Source: Adhaeribacter aerolatus (lineage in GTDB: Bacteria; Bacteroidota; Bacteroidia; Cytophagales; Hymenobacteraceae). Taken from it: a DNA stretch of 64,000 bases. Positions 18,361-26,501 of the stretch are shown piece after piece. The notes beneath the pieces are model-generated. The model made no database searches and had not been told where the DNA came from. It saw only the letters and a program-made list of their open reading frames with translations. Made by a program: the position numbers and the translations under genes. Every line of letters begins with the position of its first letter. Position 1 is the first letter of the stretch. The stretch lies in NCBI RefSeq assembly GCF_007991635.1, contig NZ_BJYS01000001.1, forward strand, positions 124,001-188,000. The letters are read 5' to 3'.

Positions 18361-18435
18361 TGCCCGCCGCACAGGCGAAAGCTAGAACAAAGAAAGACTT
18401 CAACTACTGGCAAAAACCATTAGCAAATCCGCTTC

Positions 18436-19815
18436 TTATATTTCTGCTAAAGCCGGCTTCAACTTACCTTCCGTAACCGGAATCCCCCCCAGCGAAGCAT
18501 CCATTTCAGATTGGGCTTCAGCCTCATGGGCTTTAGAGAATTTCACTAAAAATGAGGTAAACGAAACGGCTATCACCACACAACCTATAATAAAGAGCGC
18601 ATCGCTGTAGGTTAAATTTTCTTCTTTTAATAAAAACCCGGCTAACACGGCCCCTACGTTACCGCCCGCACCTACAATACCCGAAACTGTGCCAATGGCC
18701 TTTTTATTGATGAATGGTACCACTGAATAAGTAGCGCCTTCTGACATTTTAACGAACAAGCTAAAGAACAGCATGGTGGCGATAGCAATGGGCAGCACGG
18801 TCATCTGGGAGAATAAAAGGAGCGTAACACCTTCCATGAACAAGGCGAAAGCCAGGAACAGCACGCGGCCTCTTAAACCGTAGCGGATACCAAATTTGTC
18901 GCCGAAGTAACCACCCAGGGTGCGGGCGAAAATATTCATCATGCCAAACAGACCGGCAATTAATCCAGCCGTTTCCAGGCTCAGCTTAAACTTATCGAAG
19001 TAATAAATGGCGGCAATATTATCGATGGTAATTTCAATACCGAAACAGGCGCCGTAGATTAAGAACAGCATCCACACCCGGATGTCTTTGCAGGCTTTCC
19101 AGAAAGCGCCTTTGGCTTCGGCGGCTTTCATGCGGTATTCCGGATCGGATTTTTTCAGGTCGGCCACGTTACCTTCGGGTGTATCCTGGGTAAATTTGTA
19201 ATAAACAATACCCATCAAAAACAGCATCACGCCGGGTACCACCATGGCATAGCGCCAGGCACTGGCTTCTACAAAACCAAACCCAACTAATCCGGCAAAA
19301 ATCAACGGCATTACTATTTGGGTAACGCCGCCGCCCATATTTCCCCAACCGGCGGTAGTAGCATTAGCCGTGCCCACCACATTAGGACCGAACATCATGG
19401 AGGTGTGGAATTGTGTTACCACGAAAGAGGCGCCGATAATACCAATGGCCAACCGGAACAGCAGGAATGATTCGTAACTATTGCTCAGGCCGATGAACAT
19501 TACCGGCAGTGAACCTAAAATTAAAATATAAGTGTAGGTAACCCGGGGACCAAATTTATCGCAGAGCCAGCCAATTAACAGGCGGGCAAATATGGTAATA
19601 GTTACCGACGAAATTACAATATTACCAATCTGGGATTTGGTCAAGGCTAATTCTTCCCGGATAATGGGCATGAGCGGCGCTACGCCAAACCAGCCAAAAA
19701 AACATAAAAAGAAGGCAAACCAGGTAACATGAAACGTGCGCATGTGCGGCGTTGCCAGACTAAAAAGGTTAATACGGGAGGCCTTGCCTACTTTAGGAGT
19801 TGAAACTGCTTTCAT
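18436..19815 (-). CDS. narK: NarK/NNP-type nitrate/nitrite MFS transporter
   Basis: The 459-residue membrane protein has about 12 hydrophobic segments and the nitrate/nitrite porter hallmarks: an N-terminal FHVTWFAFFLCFFGWFGVAP segment, then LCDKFGPRVTY after helix 2. The two NNP glycine-rich signatures are AGWGNMGGGVTQIVMP near 155 and GIVGAGGNVGAVLAG near 390. Arginines sit where the family binds anion (FARLLIGWL). It imports nitrate and may exchange nitrite across the inner membrane. It follows nirD by 31 bp in the nirB-nirD-narK operon. Confidence 0.93.
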   Translation of the reverse strand: MKAVSTPKVGKASRINLFSLATPHMRTFHVTWFAFFLCFFGWFGVAPLMPIIREELALTKSQIGNIVISSVTITIFARLLIGWLCDKFGPRVTYTYILILGSLPVMFIGLSNSYESFLLFRLAIGIIGASFVVTQFHTSMMFGPNVVGTANATTAGWGNMGGGVTQIVMPLIFAGLVGFGFVEASAWRYAMVVPGVMLFLMGIVYYKFTQDTPEGNVADLKKSDPEYRMKAAEAKGAFWKACKDIRVWMLFLIYGACFGIEITIDNIAAIYYFDKFKLSLETAGLIAGLFGMMNIFARTLGGYFGDKFGIRYGLRGRVLFLAFALFMEGVTLLLFSQMTVLPIAIATMLFFSLFVKMSEGATYSVVPFINKKAIGTVSGIVGAGGNVGAVLAGFLLKEENLTYSDALFIIGCVVIAVSFTSFLVKFSKAHEAEAQSEMDASLGGIPVTEGKLKPALAEI

Positions 19816-19846
19816 CTTTTACTTTTAAGCTGTGGTTGCTGATTAT

Positions 19847-20218
19847 TTATTCTGTTATCCCGATGTACACGAAGCCATCTTCTACTTTCACGGGGTACGT
19901 CTGAATCTCGTAGCATTCGCCGTTCAGGTTTTCGCCGGTTAGCAGGGAGAAGGTTTTTTTGTGGAACGGGCAGGCTACTTTAGGCTCGCCGCACTGGTCG
20001 CCTACGAGGCCGCGGGCTAATATCATTTGCTGCTTGTGGGGACACATATTCTGGCAGGCGTACCATTCGTTGCGGCGGGTAAAGTTAAAAACCGCAATCT
20101 GCTGGTTCTGGTATTTTACACAAGCGCCACCGTCTGCGGGGAAAGCACTTACTTCGGCCGCTTTAAACCAATAGGTAACTTCTGAAGAGCGGGTATCGGG
20201 GTTTTGTGTGCTTAACAT
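19847..20218 (-). CDS. nirD: nitrite reductase small subunit (Rieske-type)
   Basis: I choose ATG at 20218 (123 residues), because the extra 23 residues from an upstream ATG at 20287 are unlike the family. It is a Rieske-like domain with complete cluster ligands, CPH (59-61) and CPFH (83-86), unlike many NirD proteins that have lost them. NirD partners NirB in NADH-dependent nitrite reduction to ammonium. It lies 96 bp downstream of nirB from this start and 31 bp before narK. Retained ligands imply a real [2Fe-2S] cluster. Confidence 0.88.
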   Translation of the reverse strand: MLSTQNPDTRSSEVTYWFKAAEVSAFPADGGACVKYQNQQIAVFNFTRRNEWYACQNMCPHKQQMILARGLVGDQCGEPKVACPFHKKTFSLLTGENLNGECYEIQTYPVKVEDGFVYIGITE

Positions 20219-20314
20219 AGCTGTATTTATTTTTATTTCTGATTTTTCAGGAAAAAGCCAGCCCGGGGTGGCCTTTCCGGCCACCAAATTCAGGCTTAAA
20301 GAATTTTATATAGT

Positions 20315-22825
20315 TTAGATTACCGGCACTTTCTGTCCGCGCTCGGGTCGGAAATTAATAGATGGGTCTGGTTCGGGGGTATTGACAAAGTGCTGGAAAC
20401 GCTTGCGTAATTCGGGGTTGTTTACCACTTCTTTCCACTCGCAGGCGTAGGTATCCACCATAAATTCCATTTCGCGTTCCAGGTCGGCACAAATACCCAA
20501 AGAGTCTTCGATAATTACCTGCCGCAAATATTCAATACCACCTTCCATTTTATTTAACCAGGTAGCGGTGCGGTTCAGCGGTTCGGCCGTTTTGATGTAG
20601 AACATCAGGAACCGGTCTAAATAACGAAGGCAGGTTTCGGTGTCGAGGTCGGTGGCGAAAAGTTGCGCGTGCTGCGGTTTGGCGCCGCCATTGCCGCAGA
20701 TGTACAGGTTCCAGCCTTTTTCGGTGGCAATAATACCAAAGTCTTTTGATTGCGCTTCGGCGCATTCGCGTACACAACCCGATACGCCGCCTTTTAATTT
20801 ATGAGGCGACCGCAGGCCCCGGTACCGTTCTTCTATTTGAATCGCAAAACCTACCGAATCGTGCAAACCGTAGCGGCACCAGGTAGAACCAACGCAGCTT
20901 TTTACGGTACGCAAGCTTTTGCCGTAGGCATGGCCGCTCTCGAAACCGGCGTTTACCAGTTCTTCCCAGATATCGGGCAGCTGATCTACCCGTGCACCAA
21001 ACATATCGATGCGCTGGCCGCCGGTTATTTTGGTATACAGGCCGTATTTAGCTGCTACCTGGCCAATCACAATCAGCTTTTCTGGGGTAATTTCGCCGCC
21101 GGCAATCCGGGGAACAACCGAATAGGTACCACCTTTCTGAATGTTAGCCAGGTAACGGTCGTTGGTATCCTGGATGGTAGCTTGTTTTAAGATAAGTTCG
21201 TTCCAGGTGCTCGCCAGAATGGAAGCTACGGCTGGTTTACAAATTTCGCAGCCATCACCTTTGCCATGGTGACTGATTAACTCATCAAAAGTGCGGATAT
21301 TATTAACTTTTACGATGTCCAGAATTTCGTGGCGGGAATACTGGAAGTGCTCGCACAAAACCTGCTTCACTTCCTGGCCCATTTCTTTCAGGGTGGCATT
21401 GAGTAAATCGCCCAGCATGGGTACACAGCCACCGCAACTGGTACCGGCTTTTGTACATTTTTTAATACTGGCTACATCGCAAAGTTTTTCATCTTTAATA
21501 GAATTGCAGATAGTGCCCTTGCTTACGCCTTCGCAGGAGCAAATAGTAGCTTCTTCGGGTAAGCTCAACACACCGGCTCCGGCAGACTCACTGCCGCCGC
21601 CCCGGCTGCCCAGGATTAAATCTTCGGCATCTGGTGGTACAATAATCCGGTTTTGTACTGTTTGCAGCAGCATGTTGTAGTTAGCCGCTTCGCCTACTAA
21701 AATACCACCCAGCAAATATTTGCCGTCTTCCGAAATATTAATGCGCTTGTAAATACCTTTAATCCGATCTTCGAAAACAATGGTGCGGGCATTCGGCTCC
21801 GAGATAAAAGGATCTCCAAAGCTGGCTACATCTACCCCAATTAGTTTTAGTTTGGTAGACATATCGAAACCTTTAAAGGTTTTTTCACCGCCCACCAGGT
21901 TAGTTACCACCGTTTCGGCCATATCATAGCCGGGGGCTACTAGTCCGTAAATCATGCCGCCGTGCAAAGCACTTTCGCCAATGGCATATATATCGGGATC
22001 AGAGGTTTGCAATGCATCGTTTACCAGAATACCACCCCGCGGACCTACCGACAGACCGGCTTTAACGGCTAACTCATCGCGCGGCTTAATACCCGCCGAT
22101 ACAATTATCATATCAACGTCCAGCTCACTGCCGTCCGCAAAAGTCATTTTACGTACGCCGGGCTCACCCAGAATAGCAGTTGTACTTTTATTTAAATGAA
22201 TGCTGATGCCCAGGTTTTCCAGTTTTTTCTTCAGCATATCGGAGCCGAACTCATCTAACTGCCGCGGCATTAACCGGGAAGCAAATTCTATTACGTGCGT
22301 AGTCAGTCCCATATCCATCGCCGCTTTAGCTGCTTCCAGGCCCAGTAAACCACCGCCAATTACAGCGGCTGTTCTGGCTTTGGGTGCATATTCCAGCATG
22401 GCATCCAGGTCTTCGATGGTGCGGTAAACAAACACGCCTTCTTTTTCTACGCCGTTAATGGGTGGTACAAAGGCGCTGGAACCAGTTGCCAGGATTAATT
22501 TATCGTAGCTAATGGCTAAACCTTTATGCGTCGTAATTAATTTGCTGGTAGCATCAATGCCGGTAACCAGCTCGCCTAAATGCAGATTAATATTATTCTC
22601 TTCGTACCACGAAACGGGAGCCATGGTTAATTCTTCGGCGGTGGTGCCGGAAAAATAAGCGCTTAAGTGTACCCGGTCGTAAGCTGGACGGGGTTCTTCC
22701 CCGAAAACTGTTATCTGGTAAGCACCAGGCTGGGCTTTTGCTACTAACTTTTCGCAAAACTTATAGCCGACCATGCCATTGCCTATTACTACTATACGCT
22801 GCGGATGTGCTGGAGAACTGCTCAT
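20315..22825 (-). CDS. nirB: NAD(P)H-dependent nitrite reductase large subunit
   Basis: The 836-residue protein shows the full NirB layout. An FAD/NAD(P)H oxidoreductase comes first (VVIGNGMVGYKFCEKL at the N-terminus, second dinucleotide fold GGGLLGLEAAKA near 155). Two BFD-like [2Fe-2S] regions follow (CSCEGVSKGTICN near 430; CEICKP near 525), then a ferredoxin-like half-domain. The siroheme/[4Fe-4S] site has CVGSTWCRYG (about 645) and GCVRECAEAQ (about 682). It reduces nitrite to ammonium by six electrons in the cytoplasm. It heads the nirB-nirD-narK operon. Its leader holds a conserved hairpin (22874-22903) and upstream dyads shared with the porin gene. Confidence 0.96.
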   Translation of the reverse strand: MSSSPAHPQRIVVIGNGMVGYKFCEKLVAKAQPGAYQITVFGEEPRPAYDRVHLSAYFSGTTAEELTMAPVSWYEENNINLHLGELVTGIDATSKLITTHKGLAISYDKLILATGSSAFVPPINGVEKEGVFVYRTIEDLDAMLEYAPKARTAAVIGGGLLGLEAAKAAMDMGLTTHVIEFASRLMPRQLDEFGSDMLKKKLENLGISIHLNKSTTAILGEPGVRKMTFADGSELDVDMIIVSAGIKPRDELAVKAGLSVGPRGGILVNDALQTSDPDIYAIGESALHGGMIYGLVAPGYDMAETVVTNLVGGEKTFKGFDMSTKLKLIGVDVASFGDPFISEPNARTIVFEDRIKGIYKRINISEDGKYLLGGILVGEAANYNMLLQTVQNRIIVPPDAEDLILGSRGGGSESAGAGVLSLPEEATICSCEGVSKGTICNSIKDEKLCDVASIKKCTKAGTSCGGCVPMLGDLLNATLKEMGQEVKQVLCEHFQYSRHEILDIVKVNNIRTFDELISHHGKGDGCEICKPAVASILASTWNELILKQATIQDTNDRYLANIQKGGTYSVVPRIAGGEITPEKLIVIGQVAAKYGLYTKITGGQRIDMFGARVDQLPDIWEELVNAGFESGHAYGKSLRTVKSCVGSTWCRYGLHDSVGFAIQIEERYRGLRSPHKLKGGVSGCVRECAEAQSKDFGIIATEKGWNLYICGNGGAKPQHAQLFATDLDTETCLRYLDRFLMFYIKTAEPLNRTATWLNKMEGGIEYLRQVIIEDSLGICADLEREMEFMVDTYACEWKEVVNNPELRKRFQHFVNTPEPDPSINFRPERGQKVPVI

Positions 22826-22827
22826 AG

Positions 22828-22903
22828 GTTTTAAGTCTTAAAAAATAATTATAAAATGAACCTTTAATTATTGCCTTAACAGGAGTTGCCGCTCCTGCTA
22901 AGG
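22828..22903 (-). ncRNA. conserved leader RNA element of nirB (hairpin plus AT-rich tail)
   Basis: On the minus strand a 12-bp stem (CCTTAGCAGGAG and CTCCTGTTAAGG, one G-U pair) closes hexaloop CGGCAA at 22903-22874. Then follow a conserved tail including AATAATTAAAGGTTCATTTT and, next to the start codon, ACTTAAAAC. The same layout occurs before the porin gene (26029-26098), with different stem bases that still pair but an identical loop, GAG/CTC closing pairs and tail. No T-run follows the hairpin on this strand, so it is not a terminator. A cis-acting regulatory RNA is inferred. Confidence 0.6.
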
Positions 22904-23033
22904 ATGTATCTTATAAATTCAGGCTTTACTTTTCATTTTAGTAGAGTTTTCAGCCAAACAGGTTTACTTTTGAACCTCTTTTATTTAAAAACCTATTCTT
23001 TTATTGATAAGCGCCTCTATTTTTAACCTTTTG

Positions 23034-23051
23034 TTGAGTAAAAATACTCAA
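23034..23051. promoter_or_regulatory. operator-like dyad TTGAGTA-N4-TACTCAA upstream of nirB
   Basis: This perfect 7-4-7 inverted repeat starts 209 bp before the nirB ATG. Each half, TACTCAA, matches the NarL heptamer TACYNMT at six of seven positions. AGGTTAAAA follows 5 nt later on the nirB strand, as it does at the porin dyad (26231-26248). Confidence 0.5.
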
Positions 23052-23450
23052 ATCCTCTATACATGGCTATTTTTTTAACTACTTTTTTATAAAATTTATG
23101 TTTTTCTATAAAATTGCCTCTTAAAACAGGGTATTATTTTAAATATTTCAGATTTTGAACAAGTTTATTAGGAACCTGGTATTACAATTTTTCCTAATTT
23201 CCTGGCAAAAGTGTTCTAATGCTGCCATCTTAAACTCGGTAGCACCTAATTTTTATACCTTTTTGTATTAAATCAGGCGCAAAAAGAACATAATAACCTA
23301 TATTTGGCCATTGTTATTAATCTGGGTAGCTTAATTTTTCGAAACTGGTTGAACAATAGTATCCCGAACCGGATATTCTAAGATTAGAATAATATCCAGA
23401 ACCAATCAATAGTCCGGGAATATCCAGACAGCATTACCTATAAAAAACTA

Positions 23451-23466
23451 TGAGTAGAATTACTCA
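23451..23466. promoter_or_regulatory. second TGAGTA-N4-TACTCA dyad
   Basis: A perfect 6-4-6 inverted repeat lies between the pfkB terminator and nirB, 626 bp before nirB. The half-sites equal those of the nirB-proximal dyad. Confidence 0.45.
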
Positions 23467-23520
23467 AGTTTTATAGAACAAAATATTCTGGGTTCATACT
23501 ATAGAAAAAGCTTTAACAAC

Positions 23521-23560
23521 AAAAAAGCCTGCCGATTACGAATCAGCAGGCTTTCGCTTT
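23521..23560 (-). terminator. terminator of pfkB-family gene
   Basis: On the minus strand AAAGCCTGC pairs with GCAGGCTTT around a 13-nt loop, followed by a T-run, just after the kinase stop codon. Confidence 0.85.
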
Positions 23561-23577
23561 TTTACTTATATTATTTT

Positions 23578-24486
23578 CTAGAAACGCACCAAATCGGCAA
23601 ACATCTGTACCCGGGCGTCTATCTCTTCTTGACTTAAATTAACTAATCGCTCGGTACCGAATTTTTCTACGCAAAACGAAGCCATAGCCGAACCATGTAT
23701 AACGGCGCTCTTCATGTTGTTAAAGCTTACATCTCCAGCCTTGGCTAAATAACCAATGAAACCACCGGCAAAAGTATCGCCGGCTCCGGTTGGGTCAAAT
23801 ACATCTTCCAGCGGCAGCGCTGGGGCATAAAATATTTCGTTCTGGCCGAAAAGTAAAGCACCGTGCTCGCCTTTTTTAATAATTAAATATTTAGGGCCCA
23901 TTGCCATAATCTTCCGGGCGGCTTTCACCAGCGAATATTCGCCGGATAACTGGCGGGCTTCTTCGTCGTTAATAGACAGCACATCTACCAGCGCAATGGT
24001 TTTTACCAACTCATCGTAAGCAATATCCATCCAGAAATTCATGGTATCCATTACAATCAGTTTCGGGCGGTTTTGCAGTCGCTCGATTACGGTGCGCTGC
24101 ACCTGAGGAGCCAGGTTACCCAGCATCAGGTACTCGCAGTTCTGGTAAGCCTCCGGAATAATCGGGTCGAAATCGCCTAACACATTCAGCTCAGTGACTA
24201 GCGTTTCGCGGCTGTTCATGTCGTTGAAGTACCGCCCGGACCAGAAAAAAGATTTTTCGTTTTCTTTAATCTGCAAACCGGCAGTATCAACCCCGTGCTC
24301 CTGAAATAATTCGATATCGGACTTTAGAAAATCACCGCCCACCACTGCAACCAGGTTCACCGGCTTCACAAAGTACGACGATGATAAAGAAATATAGGAA
24401 GCCGCGCCGCCTACAATTTTATCGGTTTTACCAAAAGGCGTTTCCAGGGCATCGAAAGCTACCGACCCAATTACTATTAAGCTCAT
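23578..24486 (-). CDS. PfkB-family carbohydrate/nucleoside kinase
   Basis: The 302-residue protein is a ribokinase-fold kinase with the N-terminal GG motif (VGGAASYISL, about 26-35) and the C-terminal signature DPTGAGDTFAGGF (about 232-244), whose GAGD carries the catalytic Asp. Such kinases phosphorylate sugars or nucleosides; the short lid and DALETPFGKTDKIVGG start resemble the adenosine-kinase-like subgroup common in Bacteroidota. Substrate is not predictable. It sits between the porin gene and nirB but has its own terminator, so a role in nitrate metabolism is not implied. Confidence 0.88.
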   Translation of the reverse strand: MSLIVIGSVAFDALETPFGKTDKIVGGAASYISLSSSYFVKPVNLVAVVGGDFLKSDIELFQEHGVDTAGLQIKENEKSFFWSGRYFNDMNSRETLVTELNVLGDFDPIIPEAYQNCEYLMLGNLAPQVQRTVIERLQNRPKLIVMDTMNFWMDIAYDELVKTIALVDVLSINDEEARQLSGEYSLVKAARKIMAMGPKYLIIKKGEHGALLFGQNEIFYAPALPLEDVFDPTGAGDTFAGGFIGYLAKAGDVSFNNMKSAVIHGSAMASFCVEKFGTERLVNLSQEEIDARVQMFADLVRF

Positions 24487-24652
24487 TTTATAGATTTATC
24501 TTTAGAATACAAGAGATTAAACAAGGGGCAAAAATAAGATTTTAATTTATACTTCTGCTTAAGCCTTCGTTTAGGCCTGATAAAATTCCAATAGAAACTC
24601 CGTAAAAAGAAAGCAAAAGCCCAAACCAAGTTAATCCGTAAGGTTAAAGCTT

Positions 24653-26017
24653 TTATTTAGAGAGAAAAGTTGGTTTGATGTTAATCATCAGGTAAGCCCA
24701 ATCAGCTTGCAAATCAGGATTAGAAACGTTCTTTACCGCTGAGGAAGCCAGGGTAGAAGTAGCAAAGAAATGGGAATAGCCGGCTTCCAGATTTATCATT
24801 TTGGTTAAGCCGTAGTTTACCACCAAATCGAGTTCAGTACCAAAGTTGCGGTCCAGGCTTATGCGGTCGTTGTTTACTACATTATTAGAAGCCACAAACT
24901 GGTGCGCATCCAGGTTCATCACCAGGTTATCTTTTAATTTATAGCGGGATTTTAGGTAGTAGTTGATTAAGCCGTTTTTGCCAAAGCCATCGGCTACGTA
25001 AAAGTAATCCATGTTGCCCCAGAACTTATGCGGCGTACCGTAAAGCGGATCGAACTGCCGGTTAGTGGCATTAGGCGTAACGCGGTTATTGCCGGAAGTA
25101 TAATCAATGCCGGGCCCAATGCTTAGCTGCGGCGAAACCGCGTACATGGCCGCTGCGGAAACCAGGTGCGAACGCAGTTTGCCGCCGTTTTTATCTTTGC
25201 CGCTTTGCAGGTAAGCGCTGCCGGTAAAGCTAATTTTTGGCGAAAGATTGGTAGCTACATAAAATCCGGAAGTAACCCGGCTCCAGGTACCTTTATCCAG
25301 CACCCGTACGGTGCTATCTAGGTGGTATTTATTAAAGTCATCTTTCAGAACCAGAAAAGATGCACTGCCTTTACCAAATTTACGACCAACGTACAGAAAC
25401 TGCATCGACTTATATAAGGAACCAATGCCATTGGTACCCGCAGTGTAACCCGTAGGTATACCATTATAGATAGTACTGGCTTTGCGCTCCTGGTTTTGGT
25501 TATAAGCTACGCCCAAATGCCCCATCCAGCCCTGGTGTTCCAGTTTGAGCAAGGCTAAATCGTGGCGACGGCCTTGTTGCAGCCAGTCCAGGTTACCCAA
25601 CAGGCGCGAGTCATCGTAAACCAGTTCCTGCCGACCTATTTTTAAAGAGAGATTTTCAATGGCTGCGGTAGTATCCAACAGCATTATTTCGCCCCAGGCT
25701 TCGTGCATCATTAGGCCATCATTGGCATCCGGCGTAACGCGGTTAATGGTAGAGGCATCCTGTCCCCAAACCCGTACATCCTGAATAGCGGTGAAAAGTT
25801 TGAAGCGGTAACCCGCGTAACCTACATTTAAGCGGGTGCGCTGGGAGGTAAAAAAAGCGGGTGCCGCCTCTTTGGTGGTTAGGGTGCCCTGCCCGTCGCG
25901 CAACTCCGAACGGGTACGTACCTGCCCCGAAATGGTAAACTGCGCCAAGGCAAAATTACTACTCAACAGCCCCAGCATTAGCGCGCCGAAAAGTTGATTC
26001 CGTAACTTTTTTTTCAT
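24653..26017 (-). CDS. outer-membrane beta-barrel porin, alginate-export-like
   Basis: The 454-residue protein starts with a signal peptide (about 1-25, ending SNFALAQ) and continues as alternating beta-strand sequence typical of an outer-membrane barrel. Stretches such as FTISGQVRTRSELRDG and LKIGRQELVYDDSRLLGNLDW resemble the alginate export porin family. The family names a fold; the solute here is unknown. A shared operator-like dyad and leader hairpin with nirB suggest passage of nitrate or nitrite through the outer membrane. That link is inferred from regulation and position, divergent from the NarX/NarL-like pair. Confidence 0.82.
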   Translation of the reverse strand: MKKKLRNQLFGALMLGLLSSNFALAQFTISGQVRTRSELRDGQGTLTTKEAAPAFFTSQRTRLNVGYAGYRFKLFTAIQDVRVWGQDASTINRVTPDANDGLMMHEAWGEIMLLDTTAAIENLSLKIGRQELVYDDSRLLGNLDWLQQGRRHDLALLKLEHQGWMGHLGVAYNQNQERKASTIYNGIPTGYTAGTNGIGSLYKSMQFLYVGRKFGKGSASFLVLKDDFNKYHLDSTVRVLDKGTWSRVTSGFYVATNLSPKISFTGSAYLQSGKDKNGGKLRSHLVSAAAMYAVSPQLSIGPGIDYTSGNNRVTPNATNRQFDPLYGTPHKFWGNMDYFYVADGFGKNGLINYYLKSRYKLKDNLVMNLDAHQFVASNNVVNNDRISLDRNFGTELDLVVNYGLTKMINLEAGYSHFFATSTLASSAVKNVSNPDLQADWAYLMINIKPTFLSK

Positions 26018-26028
26018 AAGTTTGAATA

Positions 26029-26098
26029 GTTTTAAGTTAGAAATAATTTAAAATGAACCTTTAATTATTGCCCTGGAAGAGTTGCCGCTCTTCCAGGG
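26029..26098 (-). ncRNA. conserved leader RNA element of porin gene
   Basis: On the minus strand arms CCCTGGAAGAG and CTCTTCCAGGG (11 perfect pairs, 26098-26071) close the hexaloop CGGCAA. The tail AATAATTAAAGGTTCATTTT and ACTTAAAAC follow, ending 12 nt before the start codon. Stem bases differ from the nirB copy but keep pairing, while loop and tail are the same. On the opposite strand the hairpin is followed by TTTTTTA, so this copy might also stop plus-strand transcription. Confidence 0.6.
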
Positions 26099-26230
26099 TT
26101 TTTTATTGCTGTTTTGTTAAGCTTCCGAAAAATTTATACTTATTCCTCACTTACCTACCTATTAATTAAATAACTCCCTTTAATAATATTTTATTAAATC
26201 AGGTATTTACTTAATATTTTAACCTAGACT

Positions 26231-26248
26231 CTGAGTAATTATACTTAA
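26231..26248. promoter_or_regulatory. operator-like dyad upstream of porin, matching nirB dyad
   Basis: CTGAGTA, spacer ATTA, TACTTAA is one base away from the TGAGTA-N4-TACTCA palindrome. It begins 214 bp before the porin ATG (209 bp for the nirB copy) and 133 nt from the hairpin (131 nt for nirB). AGGTTAAAA follows on the porin strand. Confidence 0.45.
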
Positions 26249-26501
26249 TTCATCAATACACACCTAAATTTTTAAGAGTTATTTTACAAATTTAGTTTTT
26301 TATTGTAAAAAATACCTTATTTGAAAGGCTTGTTTGCGAAATAATCAACTTTAAAGTACTTTTATTAAATACTTAAAAAGTAACAATCCTATAAATTTAT
26401 AATAGTTACTTAGTTAAGATTACGCTGCTTATTTCACTATAGCTTTAACCTAAACCAAAAACCAATTACCGCCACCAAATCGCTGCCTCTAAACGCTTTT
26501 T

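Larger units (their letters stand above)
17901..18435. other. 535-bp spacer: nasA upstream dyad plus repetitive GC-rich block
   Basis: No supported gene; open frames here lack family resemblance and lie in palindromic sequence. The part next to the nitrate reductase holds a 9-3-9 dyad (17958-17978). From about 17995 to 18400 the sequence is GC-richer and patchy, with CCGGCCGGCGGGCC, a CAGCGAGTTTGAAGCG stretch and a 12-bp hairpin (18331-18360). It reads like a dispersed non-coding repeat of Cytophagales genomes. Confidence 0.5.
22904..23520. other. long upstream region of nirB with several dyads
   Basis: Together with the leader this makes a 752-bp gene-free stretch between pfkB and nirB. It is AT-rich and holds a 7-4-7 dyad at 23034-23051, an ATTCTAA/TTAGAAT dyad at 23375-23390, a repeated AATATCCAGA (23391 and 23420) and a 6-4-6 dyad at 23451-23466. 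No open frame is convincing. A small RNA between the distal dyad and nirB cannot be excluded. Confidence 0.6.
26018..26501. other. 484-bp divergent regulatory region (porin / two-component system)
   Basis: No gene. It contains the porin leader element (26029-26098), a dyad (26231-26248) and, on the minus strand, a -7-like TAAATTTG (26287-26294). On the plus strand, TTTG at 26333 and TACTTTTA at 26357 could be a weak promoter for the sensor kinase. The composition is strongly AT-rich. Confidence 0.6.

Noticed and set aside
18065-18372. Open frames of 64 and 84 codons on opposite strands
   Set aside because: They lie in a palindromic, repeat-like block, overlap one another and resemble no protein family.
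20219-20287. N-terminal extension of NirD
   Set aside because: The 23 extra residues do not resemble NirD, and the inner ATG gives the family's usual length.
22874-22903. nirB leader hairpin as a NasR/ANTAR target or a plain terminator
   Set aside because: The hexaloop lacks A at 1 and G at 4, only one such hairpin is present per leader, no ANTAR protein is in the window, and no T-run follows on the minus strand.
23034-23051. FNR/CRP-type site (TTGAT-N4-ATCAA)
   Set aside because: The outer TTGA/TCAA letters agree, but the dyad is 18 rather than 14 bp and the conserved core among copies is GTA-N4-TAC.
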